Positions 27,602-36,511 are shown, numbered from the stretch's first letter. The stretch: 64,000 nt of DNA from an uncultured Bacteroidia bacterium (GCA_938038735.1 CALHSW010000001.1:1-64000); one strand, 5' to 3'. A program made the numbers and translations. The notes: generated by a model from the letters alone, not told the origin.

Positions 27602-28531
27602 TTATGGAATCTTCCGCCCGTATACGGGCAGCACCGGCGCGAGCTGCCTCCGCTTGAACGCATTGCGCTCCATCAGCGAAACCGCGGCGCGCCGCGTACC
27701 CTCATACTCACGGAGCACCGTCTCATTGTAGCTCCCGGGGAATTCCCCCATGATTGCCGCCAGCGTTTTATCCAACTCCACATAGTTCGGCAGGGAGTCT
27801 TCATCCTTTTGGTTTGCCCGCAGCTCCGCCGACGGCGGACGATATATTATTCGTTCGGGAATCAGCTCGCCCGCTTTCCACATGTTGAACGATACGGCCA
27901 ATATGCGTATCTCGGTCTTATACAAATCGCCCAGCACGCTCAGCGCGCCGCATGAGTCGCCGTAGAGCGTGGAATACCCCACCAGGATCTCGCTCCGGTT
28001 CGACGTGTTGAGCAGCACGTGCCCCCGCCGGTTCGATACCGCCATCGCCAGCACCGCGCGCAGCCGCGCCTGCACATTCTCCGCCCAGAGCCCCTCGTTT
28101 CCCCCTACGTGCGCCGCCTCAATGACCCGCGCCGCCTCCTGCCGCAGCCCATCTATCGGCAAGGTCAACATCTCCACCCCCAAATTATTCGCCAAAGTGC
28201 CGGCATCTTCGCGCGACATCTCCGACGTGTACTCCGATGGCATGAAGACGGTCAGCACGTTGCCCGCCCCGAAAGCCTCCGTCGCCAACGCGGCCACCAG
28301 CGCCGAGTCCAAGCCCCCGCTCAGCCCCAGCATCACCTTCCGAATCCCCTCGCGGCGCCCCCACGCCCGCAAGCCATTTATCAGCGAGGAGTAGCAATCT
28401 CTACAAGCCACCTCAACGCTTGCCTGTACGCCATCCTCGCGCGTATTCTGCCAAAGCACCGTGCACTGCTTAGCCCAACTCGCTTCTTCGCTCTGCGCAG
28501 GCTGCCCCTGCCTATCAATTTCCGCCCCCAT
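27602..28531 (-). CDS. nadE: NAD+ synthase (synthetase domain only)
   Basis: This 309-residue protein catalyses the last step of NAD synthesis, amidation of deamido-NAD. The PP-loop ATP pyrophosphatase motif LGLSGGLDSALVAAL is near residue 70; the MPSEYTSE loop, NTSNRSEILVGYSTLYGD and RPPSAELR-QKDEDSLPNY are also diagnostic. Many bacterial NadE proteins carry an N-terminal nitrilase-type glutaminase domain, and this one does not, so it probably uses ammonia or a separate ammonia donor. The first 40 residues are unrelated to a glutaminase. It lies 24 bp after ruvC in the serS-ruvC-nadE run. Confidence 0.92.
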   Translation of the reverse strand: MGAEIDRQGQPAQSEEASWAKQCTVLWQNTREDGVQASVEVACRDCYSSLINGLRAWGRREGIRKVMLGLSGGLDSALVAALATEAFGAGNVLTVFMPSEYTSEMSREDAGTLANNLGVEMLTLPIDGLRQEAARVIEAAHVGGNEGLWAENVQARLRAVLAMAVSNRRGHVLLNTSNRSEILVGYSTLYGDSCGALSVLGDLYKTEIRILAVSFNMWKAGELIPERIIYRPPSAELRANQKDEDSLPNYVELDKTLAAIMGEFPGSYNETVLREYEGTRRAAVSLMERNAFKRRQLAPVLPVYGRKIP

Positions 28532-28555
28532 GGTTTTTGCCCTTTCTGCCTTCTC

Positions 28556-29197
28556 TTACTGCCGCACCCTATCGGGGTGCTTAGCCACAAAATCGCTCCA
28601 CGACCCCTTCCCCGTGCGCCCCACCACTCGCCCCTCGTAGTGGTGGCACAGCGCCACGGCCAACGCATCGGTCGAGTCAAAATCCTCCAGCCCCGCAATC
28701 TCAGCCCCTTTATACAATCCCGACAGCACCCCCTTCACCTGCTCCTTCGTGGCATCGCCGCACCCCGTCACCGCAATCTTTACCTTCCGCGGCGCGTACT
28801 CCTGCACCTCCAGCCCGCACTCCACCATCGTGGCTATCGCCACCCCCTGCGCCCGCCCCAGCTTCAGCATGCTCTGCGCATTCTTCCCGAAAAACGGGGC
28901 CTCTATGGCGCACACCCGCGGCGCGTAACGTTCTATCAGCGCATGCACGCATTGCTGTATGGCCATCAGCCGCGCGTAGTCGTCCCCCGCCCGCTGCACC
29001 CGGAACGACCCTACCGCCACCAGCCGCGGATCGCCCCGCCCATCCCCTTCCACTACCCCGTAGCCCAACACGCGCGTTCCTGGGTCTATCCCAAGCACAC
29101 GCCGCCCGCTGTCGCTCCGCGCTGACGCGCTCTCCCCCTCGAGCCTATCGCCCCAAAATCTTTCTATCTCCTCTCCTGCCACGAGCCGCTGCGCCAT
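28556..29197 (-). CDS. ruvC: Holliday junction resolvase RuvC
   Basis: The ATG at 29197 gives 213 residues and a 14-bp gap to serS; a longer frame would overlap serS by 37 bp. RuvC cuts Holliday junctions made during recombination. The acidic active site is present: Asp in LGIDPGTRVLGYG, Glu in AIEAPFF and Asp in DSTDALAVALCHH. An N-terminal extension of about 30 residues before the first strand and a short C-terminal tail are not seen in the E. coli protein. ruvA and ruvB are not in the window. Confidence 0.94.
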   Translation of the reverse strand: MAQRLVAGEEIERFWGDRLEGESASARSDSGRRVLGIDPGTRVLGYGVVEGDGRGDPRLVAVGSFRVQRAGDDYARLMAIQQCVHALIERYAPRVCAIEAPFFGKNAQSMLKLGRAQGVAIATMVECGLEVQEYAPRKVKIAVTGCGDATKEQVKGVLSGLYKGAEIAGLEDFDSTDALAVALCHHYEGRVVGRTGKGSWSDFVAKHPDRVRQ

Positions 29198-29211
29198 GCC
29201 TCCCCCGCCTT

Positions 29212-30492
29212 CTACTCCTTCCACGGAAGGAAATCTGTCCTCATCCACTCCTGCAGCACCCGCGGCACACGCACCCCTTCGGGCGTTTGGTTATTCTCTA
29301 GCAGCGCCGCCACAATGCGGGGCAGCGCCAACGAACTACCGTTCAGCGTATGGGCTAGCTGTATACCCTTCTCCTTCGAGCGGTAGCGCAGATGGAGACG
29401 GTTGGACTGGAAATCCTCAAAATTACTCACCGAGCTCACCTCGAGCCAGCGCTTCTGCGCCGCGGAGAAGACCTCCAAATCGAACGTTGATGCCGACGTG
29501 AAACTCATGTCGCCACCGCACAGGTGCAGCACACGGTACGGCAGCTCTAGATTCTGCAACAGCTGCTCCACGTGGTGCACCATCTCGTCCAGCCGGGCGT
29601 AGGAGCGATCGGGGTGCTCCACGCACACCACCTCCACCTTGTCAAACTGGTGCAGCCGGTTCAGGCCCCGTACGTCCTTCCCGTACGACCCCGCCTCCCG
29701 GCGAAAGCACGGCGTGTACGCCGTCATCTTCACCGGCAGGGCATCCTCCTCCAGGATCACATCGCGCAGCACGTTGGTCAACGGCACCTCCGCGGTCGGT
29801 ATCATGTAGAACCCATCGAGCGGCACCACGTACATCTGGCTCTCCTTATCCGGGAGCTGCCCCGTAGCGTACGCGCTCGCCTCGTTCACCACGATCGGCG
29901 GCATCATCTCCTCAAACCCCGCCGCCGTGTTATAGTCAATAAAATAGTTAATCAGCCCGCGCTCCAGCCTGGCCCCCGCCCCGCGGTACACCGGGAACCC
30001 GCTCCCCGTGAGCTTCACCCCAAGTTCAAAATCAATTATTCCGAGCCGCGCCGCGATCTCCCAATGGGGCAACGCCCCTTCCGGAAGCTCGGGGATCGCC
30101 CCTTGGCTCCGCACCACCTCATTATCCTCCGCGGTCCTCCCCTCCGGCACGGAGCTATGCGGCACGTTCGGCAGCTGCACCAACAGCTCGTTTATCTTCG
30201 CCGCCACCTCCGCCTGCTCCGCCTGCCGCTGCTTCAGCCCCTCCTTGAGCGTTGCCACCTCCGCCTTCAGCGCCTCTGCGCGCGCCCGCTCCCCCTGCTT
30301 CATGCACTGCCCCACCTCACGCGACTTCTGGTTCACCTGCGACTGCTGCGCATCGCTCTCCCCCTGCAGCTCCCTGCGCCGTGCGTCAAGCGCTAGCACC
30401 TCGTCTACCGTTGCGCGGGCATCTACGCCCTTCTTTGCCAGCCCCGCTATCACCTCCTCCTTCGCATTCCTCAGCTTTACCAATGTCAGCAT
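29212..30492 (-). CDS. serS: Seryl-tRNA synthetase
   Basis: I use the ATG at 30492 (MLTLVKLRNAKEEV), giving 426 residues; the 32 upstream codons would cross the promoter. It charges tRNA-Ser. An N-terminal coiled-coil arm (about 25-105, rich in Gln, Glu, Lys and Arg) holds the tRNA long arm. The class II catalytic motifs follow: motif 2 as PCFRREAGSYGKDVRGLNRLHQF and motif 3 as NGSSLALPRIVAALLENNQ (shown by residues LNGSSLALPR). First gene of the serS-ruvC-nadE run, with a promoter 46 bp upstream. Confidence 0.96.
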   Translation of the reverse strand: MLTLVKLRNAKEEVIAGLAKKGVDARATVDEVLALDARRRELQGESDAQQSQVNQKSREVGQCMKQGERARAEALKAEVATLKEGLKQRQAEQAEVAAKINELLVQLPNVPHSSVPEGRTAEDNEVVRSQGAIPELPEGALPHWEIAARLGIIDFELGVKLTGSGFPVYRGAGARLERGLINYFIDYNTAAGFEEMMPPIVVNEASAYATGQLPDKESQMYVVPLDGFYMIPTAEVPLTNVLRDVILEEDALPVKMTAYTPCFRREAGSYGKDVRGLNRLHQFDKVEVVCVEHPDRSYARLDEMVHHVEQLLQNLELPYRVLHLCGGDMSFTSASTFDLEVFSAAQKRWLEVSSVSNFEDFQSNRLHLRYRSKEKGIQLAHTLNGSSLALPRIVAALLENNQTPEGVRVPRVLQEWMRTDFLPWKE

Positions 30493-30537
30493 ATCGCATT
30501 CCTTTTTTACTCTACCGTACAACCCCACTACAATCCG

Positions 30538-30545
30538 CAAAGGTA
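30538..30545 (-). promoter_or_regulatory. -7 element of serS
   Basis: TACCTTTG on the minus strand, 46 bp upstream of the serS ATG; a TTTG lies 15 bp further upstream. Confidence 0.6.
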
Positions 30546-30650
30546 AGCAATTTTCATAATCAAATTGCCTAGCATCCCCACGACCCACATCTGCATCCCC
30601 CAGCGCAAGCCCAAATCAAAGCGAAGCCGAATGCATGGGGAAATCAATCG

Positions 30651-33600
30651 CTAAACATGCCCCCCGTTCACCAGCCGCTCCGTCTCCCCGAGCGCATGCA
30701 GCACCCGCCGGTACATCTGCACCCCGTCGAACCCCAGCCGCTCTCCCCGCCGGTCCTTGAGCCACTTCTGCGCCGGCTGGTAGCCCCCGATGTAGAACTC
30801 CCACACCTCCCGCCGCACGTGGCTAAAATATTGCGCCTCGTTGATGTACACCCGCCCATCGCACCACGCCGGGGTCTCCACCACCGTCTCCCCCTCCCCG
30901 TGCAGCGCGCTCTCCAGCTCCCACTGCTCCGCCCCCTCCATCAGGTGCAGCCTCCGCAGGTACGCCCCCCTGGCGCGCTGCGCCTCGAAATCCTCCCCGC
31001 CCCGCGGGTAGGGTACCCTCGGGAAGTCCACCTTCAAGAACTCCGCGTAGCGGGCGAGGTACACCCCGTCGTGCAGCGCGCCGTAGACGTAGTCGAACGC
31101 CTCCCCCGGCGTTACCGCTCGCCCCGCGGCCTCCCCCAGCTTCGCCAGCAGCGCGGCATCCATGTTCGCCTCCCGGCAGCTGTAGTCCTCCGAGTAGAGG
31201 TAAAGGGGGGCTAGGTACCCCTGGTCCCCAATGAAATGGAGATCCATGATGCTACTGCATATAAAAACGCCCGAAAACGGCCCCTGCTGGCTCTGCCGCC
31301 GCATAAACACCAACCCCACGTTATCGCGAAGCATATGGCGCATAACGCTTAATCGCGGTCTAGCAATTATGCCATTCGTTTTTCCTGTGTAATATACATA
31401 ACGCGGCGAGAATACGCGGTACCCGTACGGCAATATGTTCGTTTCATCAACGGCTTTACCCACATCCTCACGGGCCGATTGCCACGCCCAGGCCTTGGTG
31501 TCTACCACTCCGTACTTCTGCCTAAACTCCGCCTCCGGCAAACGGATTAAATCTCTAACCCTTTTACCAACCCCATCTCGGCTGCATATCACGAAACTAT
31601 CATTGTGCGTTTTTATGCCAGAAACGCTTTCTGTAAACAGTTCCTGTATGCCAAAACAGTCCTCGTTATACTCCTTTTCAAGCGAAAAATCCTTCGGCAC
31701 AAAGAAACACATAGGATCCCGAATCCCTACCTTCTGCCATTTCACGGATTCTACCGTTGCCGTGTCAAGGTAATCGTACTTTGCCGCCCGCATCCCCCAT
31801 ACATCCTGATGGTAAACGTTCGCCAGCTCCCCCTTCCTGCTCCCATCCTTCACGAAGAGGTTGATGCTCACCCCCTGCATGATGTCAAACACGTTCTCAT
31901 CCTTCCCCCCATCGGGTGTGCTTTCCTTCTTTCTTGCATTCCCATGCAGATCCAATATATAAATAGAATCAAAGACCCGTAGCAGCTCATGCCGCATCTG
32001 CCGATGGATGACCCCATCAAGGAATCCATTGTTAGTAATGTAGGCAAGGATGCCCTCGCCCGTCCGCTCCACGTAGTACTGCCCCAGGCGAATGAACTTG
32101 ATGTAATCATCGGAGAGCGGCTGGATGTTCCGCTCGTTGAGTCCCCGCTTGTAGTCCATCGTAAGGTCCTCAATCCATTCCCCCCTATTGCTGCTGCTGA
32201 CGCTGTACGGTGGGTTGCCGAGCATCACCATCACGGGGCACTGGAGCTTGGCGCGGTTGGCTGCGGCGCCCTCCTCGCTGAGCCAGGGGATGGTGGCCCG
32301 CTGGCTCACGGCGTAGGGTTCCAGCGCGTTGGTGAGGAAGAGGTTGAGCCGGTCGCCCTCGCCGAGCTGGTAGCCGGTGGCGGCCAGCACCGCGTCGAGC
32401 TTCACGTGCGCCACCGCGTGGCTCGCCATGAGCAGCTCGAAGCCCATCAGCCGGGGCAGCAGGTGGCGCGCCGCGTAGTCGCGCCAGAGCCCCTCCGGCG
32501 CGCCCCCGAAATGGCCGTGGATGCGCCGCACGGCCTCCGCCAGGAAGGTGCCCGTGCCCACCGCGGGGTCGAGCAGCTGCACCCGGTGCACCGTCACCTG
32601 GCGCACCGCCCCCGTGAGGGGGTTCTTCACCGGGCGGGTCGTTTCGCTCGCGTCCGCCAGCCCGTCGCGTAGGCCGAAGCGCGCCGCCAGCAGGTCGTCC
32701 ACCGCGCGCACGATGAAGCGCACCACCGGCGCCGGGGTGTACCACACGCCCCTCGCCTTGCGCAGCTGGGGGTTGTACGCCGCGAGGAAGTCCTCGTAGA
32801 AGTGCATCAGGGGGTCGGCGTCCCCGCGCAGCGCCGCGTAGCCCGCCATGATGGTGCGCATGTCCGCCAGGGCGAAGGCGCCCACGAGGTCGTCCACCAC
32901 CCACGCGATGCGGGGGTCAAGGTCGAAGCCCGCGATGTCCTGGAAGGCGCGCCGCAGGAAGGGGTTGGCCATGGGGATGCGCTGCGCCGCCTCCAGGCGG
33001 CTGAACCGCTCGGGGGTGTCATCATACAGCCGCGCCGCGAAGAGGCCGTAGGTGATGGTCTGGGCGTAGAGGTCGGCGAAGGCTTCCTCGGAGAGGTCGT
33101 GCACCAGCTCCTGCCGGGTGGCGCTGTAGACGCTACGCAGGTAGTGCCCCGCGTAGCCGTCGCGCTGCCCCCGGGCGGCGTCCTCCTGCAGGGCATCGTG
33201 CACTGCGGCGGCGAGGAGCCGGGCCTTGCCCGCCATCACGGCCGCCAGCGCGCCGGGGGTGGTGATGGCGGCCCGCGGCGCGTCGCGCACACAGGCCACC
33301 AGCTCCAGGAACGCCGCCGCCCCCTCCGCCACGGGCTGCACCCTATCGTCCATTTTAGCGGCCACGCGGGCGCAGAGGCGCAGCTCGCCCGTCGCGTAGA
33401 GGTGGAAATCAAGGTAGTCGGTGAAGATGACGCACCCCAGCGCACCTCGGTAGCGGGCGAACTGGTCGTGGTTCTTGCCTTTGCCATCAAGGTCGCCGTC
33501 GTCGAGGTCCTTGCACTCCACGTACCCCGCGGGCTGCCCCGTGCGCCGGTCGGCGATCAGCAGGTCCGGCGCGCCGCACTTCACCCTTGCCGGCTCGTTG

Positions 33601-33734
33601 ACCACCGTGTGCCCAGGCAGCAACGCTTCAAGCAGCCGCTGCAGCGCGGGACGGTAGGCGTGCTCCCCCGCCGCCCCCGTGCGCAGCTGCGCGTTGATCG
33701 CCCCGATGTACTCTTTAATCATCTCCTGCGGCAT
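30651..33734 (-). CDS. Single-chain restriction-modification enzyme (PD-(D/E)XK nuclease plus N6-adenine methylase plus specificity domain)
   Basis: The ATG at 33734 has a strong Shine-Dalgarno just upstream and gives 1,027 residues. The N-terminus carries a PD-(D/E)XK nuclease: Asp57 (GAPDLLI), then Glu73-x-Lys75 (YVECKDL). The middle is an N6-adenine methylase: the YTPAPVV entry motif, SAM-binding LLDPAVGTGTFL near residue 387 and catalytic NPPY near 506. The C-terminal 450 residues resemble the specificity domain of type ISP/LlaBIII-like enzymes, but the helicase of full type ISP is absent, so it behaves more like a type IIG. It should methylate and cut at an unknown site. Base composition is mosaic: 46 of 60 bases are G or C at 32521-32580 but 26 of 60 at 31561-31620. 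No partner gene is adjacent. Confidence 0.87.
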   Translation of the reverse strand: MPQEMIKEYIGAINAQLRTGAAGEHAYRPALQRLLEALLPGHTVVNEPARVKCGAPDLLIADRRTGQPAGYVECKDLDDGDLDGKGKNHDQFARYRGALGCVIFTDYLDFHLYATGELRLCARVAAKMDDRVQPVAEGAAAFLELVACVRDAPRAAITTPGALAAVMAGKARLLAAAVHDALQEDAARGQRDGYAGHYLRSVYSATRQELVHDLSEEAFADLYAQTITYGLFAARLYDDTPERFSRLEAAQRIPMANPFLRRAFQDIAGFDLDPRIAWVVDDLVGAFALADMRTIMAGYAALRGDADPLMHFYEDFLAAYNPQLRKARGVWYTPAPVVRFIVRAVDDLLAARFGLRDGLADASETTRPVKNPLTGAVRQVTVHRVQLLDPAVGTGTFLAEAVRRIHGHFGGAPEGLWRDYAARHLLPRLMGFELLMASHAVAHVKLDAVLAATGYQLGEGDRLNLFLTNALEPYAVSQRATIPWLSEEGAAANRAKLQCPVMVMLGNPPYSVSSSNRGEWIEDLTMDYKRGLNERNIQPLSDDYIKFIRLGQYYVERTGEGILAYITNNGFLDGVIHRQMRHELLRVFDSIYILDLHGNARKKESTPDGGKDENVFDIMQGVSINLFVKDGSRKGELANVYHQDVWGMRAAKYDYLDTATVESVKWQKVGIRDPMCFFVPKDFSLEKEYNEDCFGIQELFTESVSGIKTHNDSFVICSRDGVGKRVRDLIRLPEAEFRQKYGVVDTKAWAWQSAREDVGKAVDETNILPYGYRVFSPRYVYYTGKTNGIIARPRLSVMRHMLRDNVGLVFMRRQSQQGPFSGVFICSSIMDLHFIGDQGYLAPLYLYSEDYSCREANMDAALLAKLGEAAGRAVTPGEAFDYVYGALHDGVYLARYAEFLKVDFPRVPYPRGGEDFEAQRARGAYLRRLHLMEGAEQWELESALHGEGETVVETPAWCDGRVYINEAQYFSHVRREVWEFYIGGYQPAQKWLKDRRGERLGFDGVQMYRRVLHALGETERLVNGGHV

Positions 33735-33740
33735 AGCGAC

Positions 33741-33750
33741 ACCTCCTCCT
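33741..33750 (-). promoter_or_regulatory. Strong Shine-Dalgarno of the restriction-modification gene
   Basis: The minus strand reads AGGAGGAGGT six bases before the ATG at 33734, which decides this start. Most Bacteroidota genes lack such a strong site, so it is unusual here and fits a foreign origin. Confidence 0.75.
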
Positions 33751-33773
33751 TTCTCTGGCCAGTTTCTAATGGG

Positions 33774-33781
33774 CAAAGGTA
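33774..33781 (-). promoter_or_regulatory. -7 element of the restriction-modification gene
   Basis: TACCTTTG on the minus strand, 40 bp upstream of the ATG. Confidence 0.55.
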
Positions 33782-33920
33782 GGAAATTAGCGGGTAGCGA
33801 GTTAGGACCGCCCAAGGGAATACAACCGCAGGGAGAAAATGCACCCAGGTGCAGGCCCTACTGCGGCCGCACGGTTTTTCAGCCAGCTGCAATCACCCCA
33901 CAACTTCCTACCAAACTACC

Positions 33921-33980
33921 ACCCCCTTCGCATCAAATTCGGATTTCTCCGGAGAAATCCGAATTTGATGCGAAGGGGGT
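33921..33980. repeat. Perfect 60-bp palindrome without a loop
   Basis: Every base from 33921 to 33950 pairs with its partner from 33980 to 33951. The centre is tctcc/ggaga and the arms start acccccttcg. There is no spacer. It could form a cruciform in DNA or a 30-bp hairpin in RNA from either strand. It lies about 140 bp upstream of the restriction-modification promoter and downstream of the receptor gene, so a role as a two-way terminator or a protein-binding/mobile element is possible. Confidence 0.95.
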
Positions 33981-34089
33981 ACACATTTGATGGCTGATTA
34001 TTAGAGGTGCGCTATTCAGTGGGCGGAATGGGTTAATAGAGGTTCTCAAATGGTTGTTCTCTAAGGCATACGGTTTTCCTTTGCGTTAA

Positions 34090-34194
34090 ACCCACGCTAA
34101 ACCGATAGCAGATGCACTAAACCGGCATTTTGATGGAGATGTCCCTAAAGTGTACTCGCCAGATCTGAAGGTGAAGAAGTCGGGCTACGAGTAA
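34090..34194 (+). pseudogene. Possible 3' fragment of an unidentified gene
   Basis: After a stop at 34087-34089, the plus strand stays open for 34 codons to a TAA at 34192, with a protein-like composition (HFDGDVPKVYSPDLKVKKSGYE at the end; key part VYSPDLKVKKSGYE). There is no start codon or promoter in a sensible position. I read it as the tail of a lost gene, with low confidence; chance is the alternative. Confidence 0.25.
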
Positions 34195-34245
34195 GAAGTA
34201 CGCAATCGTTGCACATAGCAAAGGTCATCGCGTAGGATATGGCCA

Positions 34246-35952
34246 TTACATCCTGAACCACATGGCGGCCTTGCGCATGGTTGCAGCCTGTTCGTTAAGC
34301 GCAACGGCGCTGGAACTCATCTCCTCGGCAGCGGCGGCGTTCTGCTTCCCAATGCGATTGAGCTGCTGAATGGCCGTGCTAATTTGATCGGCCTCGTCGC
34401 GCTGCCCCATGCTGAGCGCACGTATTTCAGACATGAGAGCGGCCGCCTTGGACATCTGGGGAAGGATGTCCCGCAGGCTCTGCGAGGTGTTTTTCGTCGC
34501 TTCAAGCGACTCGCCGGAGAGGGCAATGATTTCTTTAGCCGCTTTTTCCGCCCCCTCGGCGAGCTTTCGCACCTCAACGGCCACCACGTTAAACCCACGC
34601 CCATGTTCTCCCGCCCGCGCGGCCTCGACGGCGGCGTTGAGCGCAAGGATGTTGGTTTGCTTCGCGATGCTCTGCACCACCCCAATGCGCTCCGCTATGG
34701 CCTGCACGATGGTAAGCGAGTTTTCACCTGCCATGTTTGCCGCAACGATTTGCTCCTGTAGCTCCTGCATGATATCTCCGCTCTGCATGGCGCTCTCCGC
34801 GCTCTGGTGAATGGTGGTAGTCATCTCCTCCATGGCGCTGCTCACCTCCTCCACGCTGCTGGCCTGTTCGCTGCTGCTTCTATTGAGTTGAAGGCTGATA
34901 GTATTGAGGTTTTCGCTTGCCGCTGCGGTGCAAGAGGCACTTTCGGCCACCTTGGAGATGGCATTCCGCACGTTGGCGGCCATGGATTGCCCTGCAGCCA
35001 TAAGTAGACCTATCTCGTCACGGTACGCAGCGAGGCGCGAGGGCTCCGTTTCTCGGAACTCCCCCTCGCTCATGGGGCGCAGGAGGTTTACGGTTTGCTT
35101 TATGCCGTAGGAGAGGTATCCCGACACGATGGAGCTGAGCCCTATGGAGAGGAGGAGAACCGCAACACCGAGCGCAATGAGTAGGGTCTGGAGTTGGCGA
35201 GTGCGATTGTGGATCTCCGCGGAGAGCGCATTGTAGAGTTCATCAATGAGGTTACTCTGCTGTTCACCAATGGCCTTGCTGGACCGGGCAAAGGCCTGCT
35301 GCGTACGTACGGACGACTCGAGCTTGCTGAGGGCATCTGCCACATCGTTGAGATATGCTAGCTCTGTTGGTTGGGAGGTTGCGTCTGCCGCTTTGCGTGC
35401 CGTTGCGTGCGCCTCGGTGAGCCATTCGGGGGCATCGGTGAAAGTGTACTGCATATAGAGCCGAGCAATGGCATCGGCATTTTGCGATGGCTTGCCAGCG
35501 TGCGTTGCGGACGACCCACCTGTGGCCCGGTGCAGCTGATTACGCGCGGAGGTGAAGTTATTGGCCGCGAGAACGACCCCATCGATGCGGCCCGCGTACT
35601 CCTCCACCAGCATGGCGATGGAGCGAGCGGTTCGCTCCGTTTGCGATAGCCCCGACTCTTCGGCGAGCGCAATGAGGGCGTTGGCGTAGGCCTGCGCGCT
35701 GTCAAGATCCCGAATAATCGTGCCGATTAACGCTTGGTCACCCGTCTGCGCAAAGAGCAGCTCGTTCACACGGCCCGCGTTGAAATGGCTGTCAATGCTC
35801 CAGCCGTAGGCGCGGGCCTCCGACATGAGGCTAATGCGATGCGTTACGCGAAGGATGAGCGCAAGCCCTACCGTAATGAGCAAGAGAATGATTCCGAAGC
35901 TGGTACCGAGCTTTGCCCCCGTGCTCCAATCGGGCAGTCGTTTCAATTTCAT
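34246..35952 (-). CDS. Methyl-accepting chemotaxis protein
   Basis: A 568-residue transmembrane receptor. TM1 is at about 16-36, followed by a roughly 220-residue, mostly helical periplasmic sensor of four-helix-bundle type, then TM2 at about 256-280, a short HAMP-like segment, and a long cytoplasmic coiled coil. The tip that contacts CheA/CheW is well conserved (QTNILALNAAVEAARAGEHGRGF). It should signal to a CheA-CheW complex, yet no che, flagellar or gliding gene is in the window. Bacteroidales rarely carry such receptors, so it may have come by transfer or serve a non-flagellar output. A weak -7-like motif TACCTTCG lies upstream at 36017-36024. Confidence 0.94.
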   Translation of the reverse strand: MKLKRLPDWSTGAKLGTSFGIILLLITVGLALILRVTHRISLMSEARAYGWSIDSHFNAGRVNELLFAQTGDQALIGTIIRDLDSAQAYANALIALAEESGLSQTERTARSIAMLVEEYAGRIDGVVLAANNFTSARNQLHRATGGSSATHAGKPSQNADAIARLYMQYTFTDAPEWLTEAHATARKAADATSQPTELAYLNDVADALSKLESSVRTQQAFARSSKAIGEQQSNLIDELYNALSAEIHNRTRQLQTLLIALGVAVLLLSIGLSSIVSGYLSYGIKQTVNLLRPMSEGEFRETEPSRLAAYRDEIGLLMAAGQSMAANVRNAISKVAESASCTAAASENLNTISLQLNRSSSEQASSVEEVSSAMEEMTTTIHQSAESAMQSGDIMQELQEQIVAANMAGENSLTIVQAIAERIGVVQSIAKQTNILALNAAVEAARAGEHGRGFNVVAVEVRKLAEGAEKAAKEIIALSGESLEATKNTSQSLRDILPQMSKAAALMSEIRALSMGQRDEADQISTAIQQLNRIGKQNAAAAEEMSSSAVALNEQAATMRKAAMWFRM

Positions 35953-36075
35953 AGTAAAACGTTACACCTTGTGAATGAGAGTTGAGGCCCCGTACGGCCC
36001 CATTCCTTTCGTGCTGCGAAGGTAGAGGCATCGGGTTAAGCCTTGGTTACGACACGCATACGGCACTATTTTTTT

Positions 36076-36083
36076 TACCTTTG
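36076..36083 (+). promoter_or_regulatory. -7 element of the YjbR-HhH-birA run
   Basis: TACCTTTG on the plus strand, 25 bp before the ATG at 36108. It faces away from the chemotaxis receptor gene. Confidence 0.58.
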
Positions 36084-36107
36084 CAACGAAAAGAGATACG
36101 ACTTGCT

Positions 36108-36479
36108 ATGGATTTAATGGGGCTTCGTGACTATGCCCTATCGTTGCCAGGGGTGACGGAGGATTGTCCGTTCGGGGACGATACGCTGGTGTTTAGGGTC
36201 GGGGGGAAGATTTTCGTCTTCATGTCGCTCGATGGGGGTCCTATACAGGTGTCGATGAAGTGCGACCCCGAGCTGGCACGCCACCTCCGAGAGCAGTACC
36301 CCCAGATTACACCGGGCTACCACCTAAATAAAAAGCATTGGATCACGCTGGGCGAACTGAGAACGCTCCCCGAAGGGTTGGTGCAGCGGCAGGTGCGCCA
36401 CTCGTACCGTTGCGTGCTGAAGAAGCTACCGAAGGCGGTGCGCAAGGGGATAGGCGAGTTGCCGCTAGACGATGAGTAA
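36108..36479 (+). CDS. MmcQ/YjbR family protein
   Basis: I use the ATG at 36108, just after the promoter; the longer frame would include it. The 123-residue protein matches the YjbR (CyaY-like fold) family: LSLPGVTEDCPFGDDTLVFRVGGKIF near the start (key residues PGV-ED-PFG), then MKCDPELA, PGYHLNKKHWITL and the C-terminal SYRCVLKKLPKA. Members are often called DNA-binding, though the biochemical role is unsettled. It is followed after 32 bp by the HhH-barrel gene and likely shares its transcript. Confidence 0.87.
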   Translation: MDLMGLRDYALSLPGVTEDCPFGDDTLVFRVGGKIFVFMSLDGGPIQVSMKCDPELARHLREQYPQITPGYHLNKKHWITLGELRTLPEGLVQRQVRHSYRCVLKKLPKAVRKGIGELPLDDE

Positions 36480-36511
36480 ACGTGCTGGGGCGACGATTGC
36501 GGAAAGGCGGC

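Larger units (their letters stand above)
33782..34245. other. Intergenic region between the restriction-modification gene and the chemotaxis receptor
   Basis: This stretch holds a perfect 60-bp palindrome (33921-33980) and a short open 3' fragment (34090-34194). The rest shows no recognisable gene or RNA. It lies upstream of the restriction-modification gene and downstream of the receptor gene. Confidence 0.6.

Noticed and set aside
32802..33782. A long plus-strand open frame of 326 codons opposite the restriction-modification gene
   Set aside because: It is the shadow of a very G/C-rich real gene with nuclease and methylase motifs on the minus strand; the plus frame has no recognisable domain.
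33921..33980. Palindrome as an invertible promoter
   Set aside because: There is no spacer between the arms, so no segment could invert; an inverting recombinase gene is also absent.
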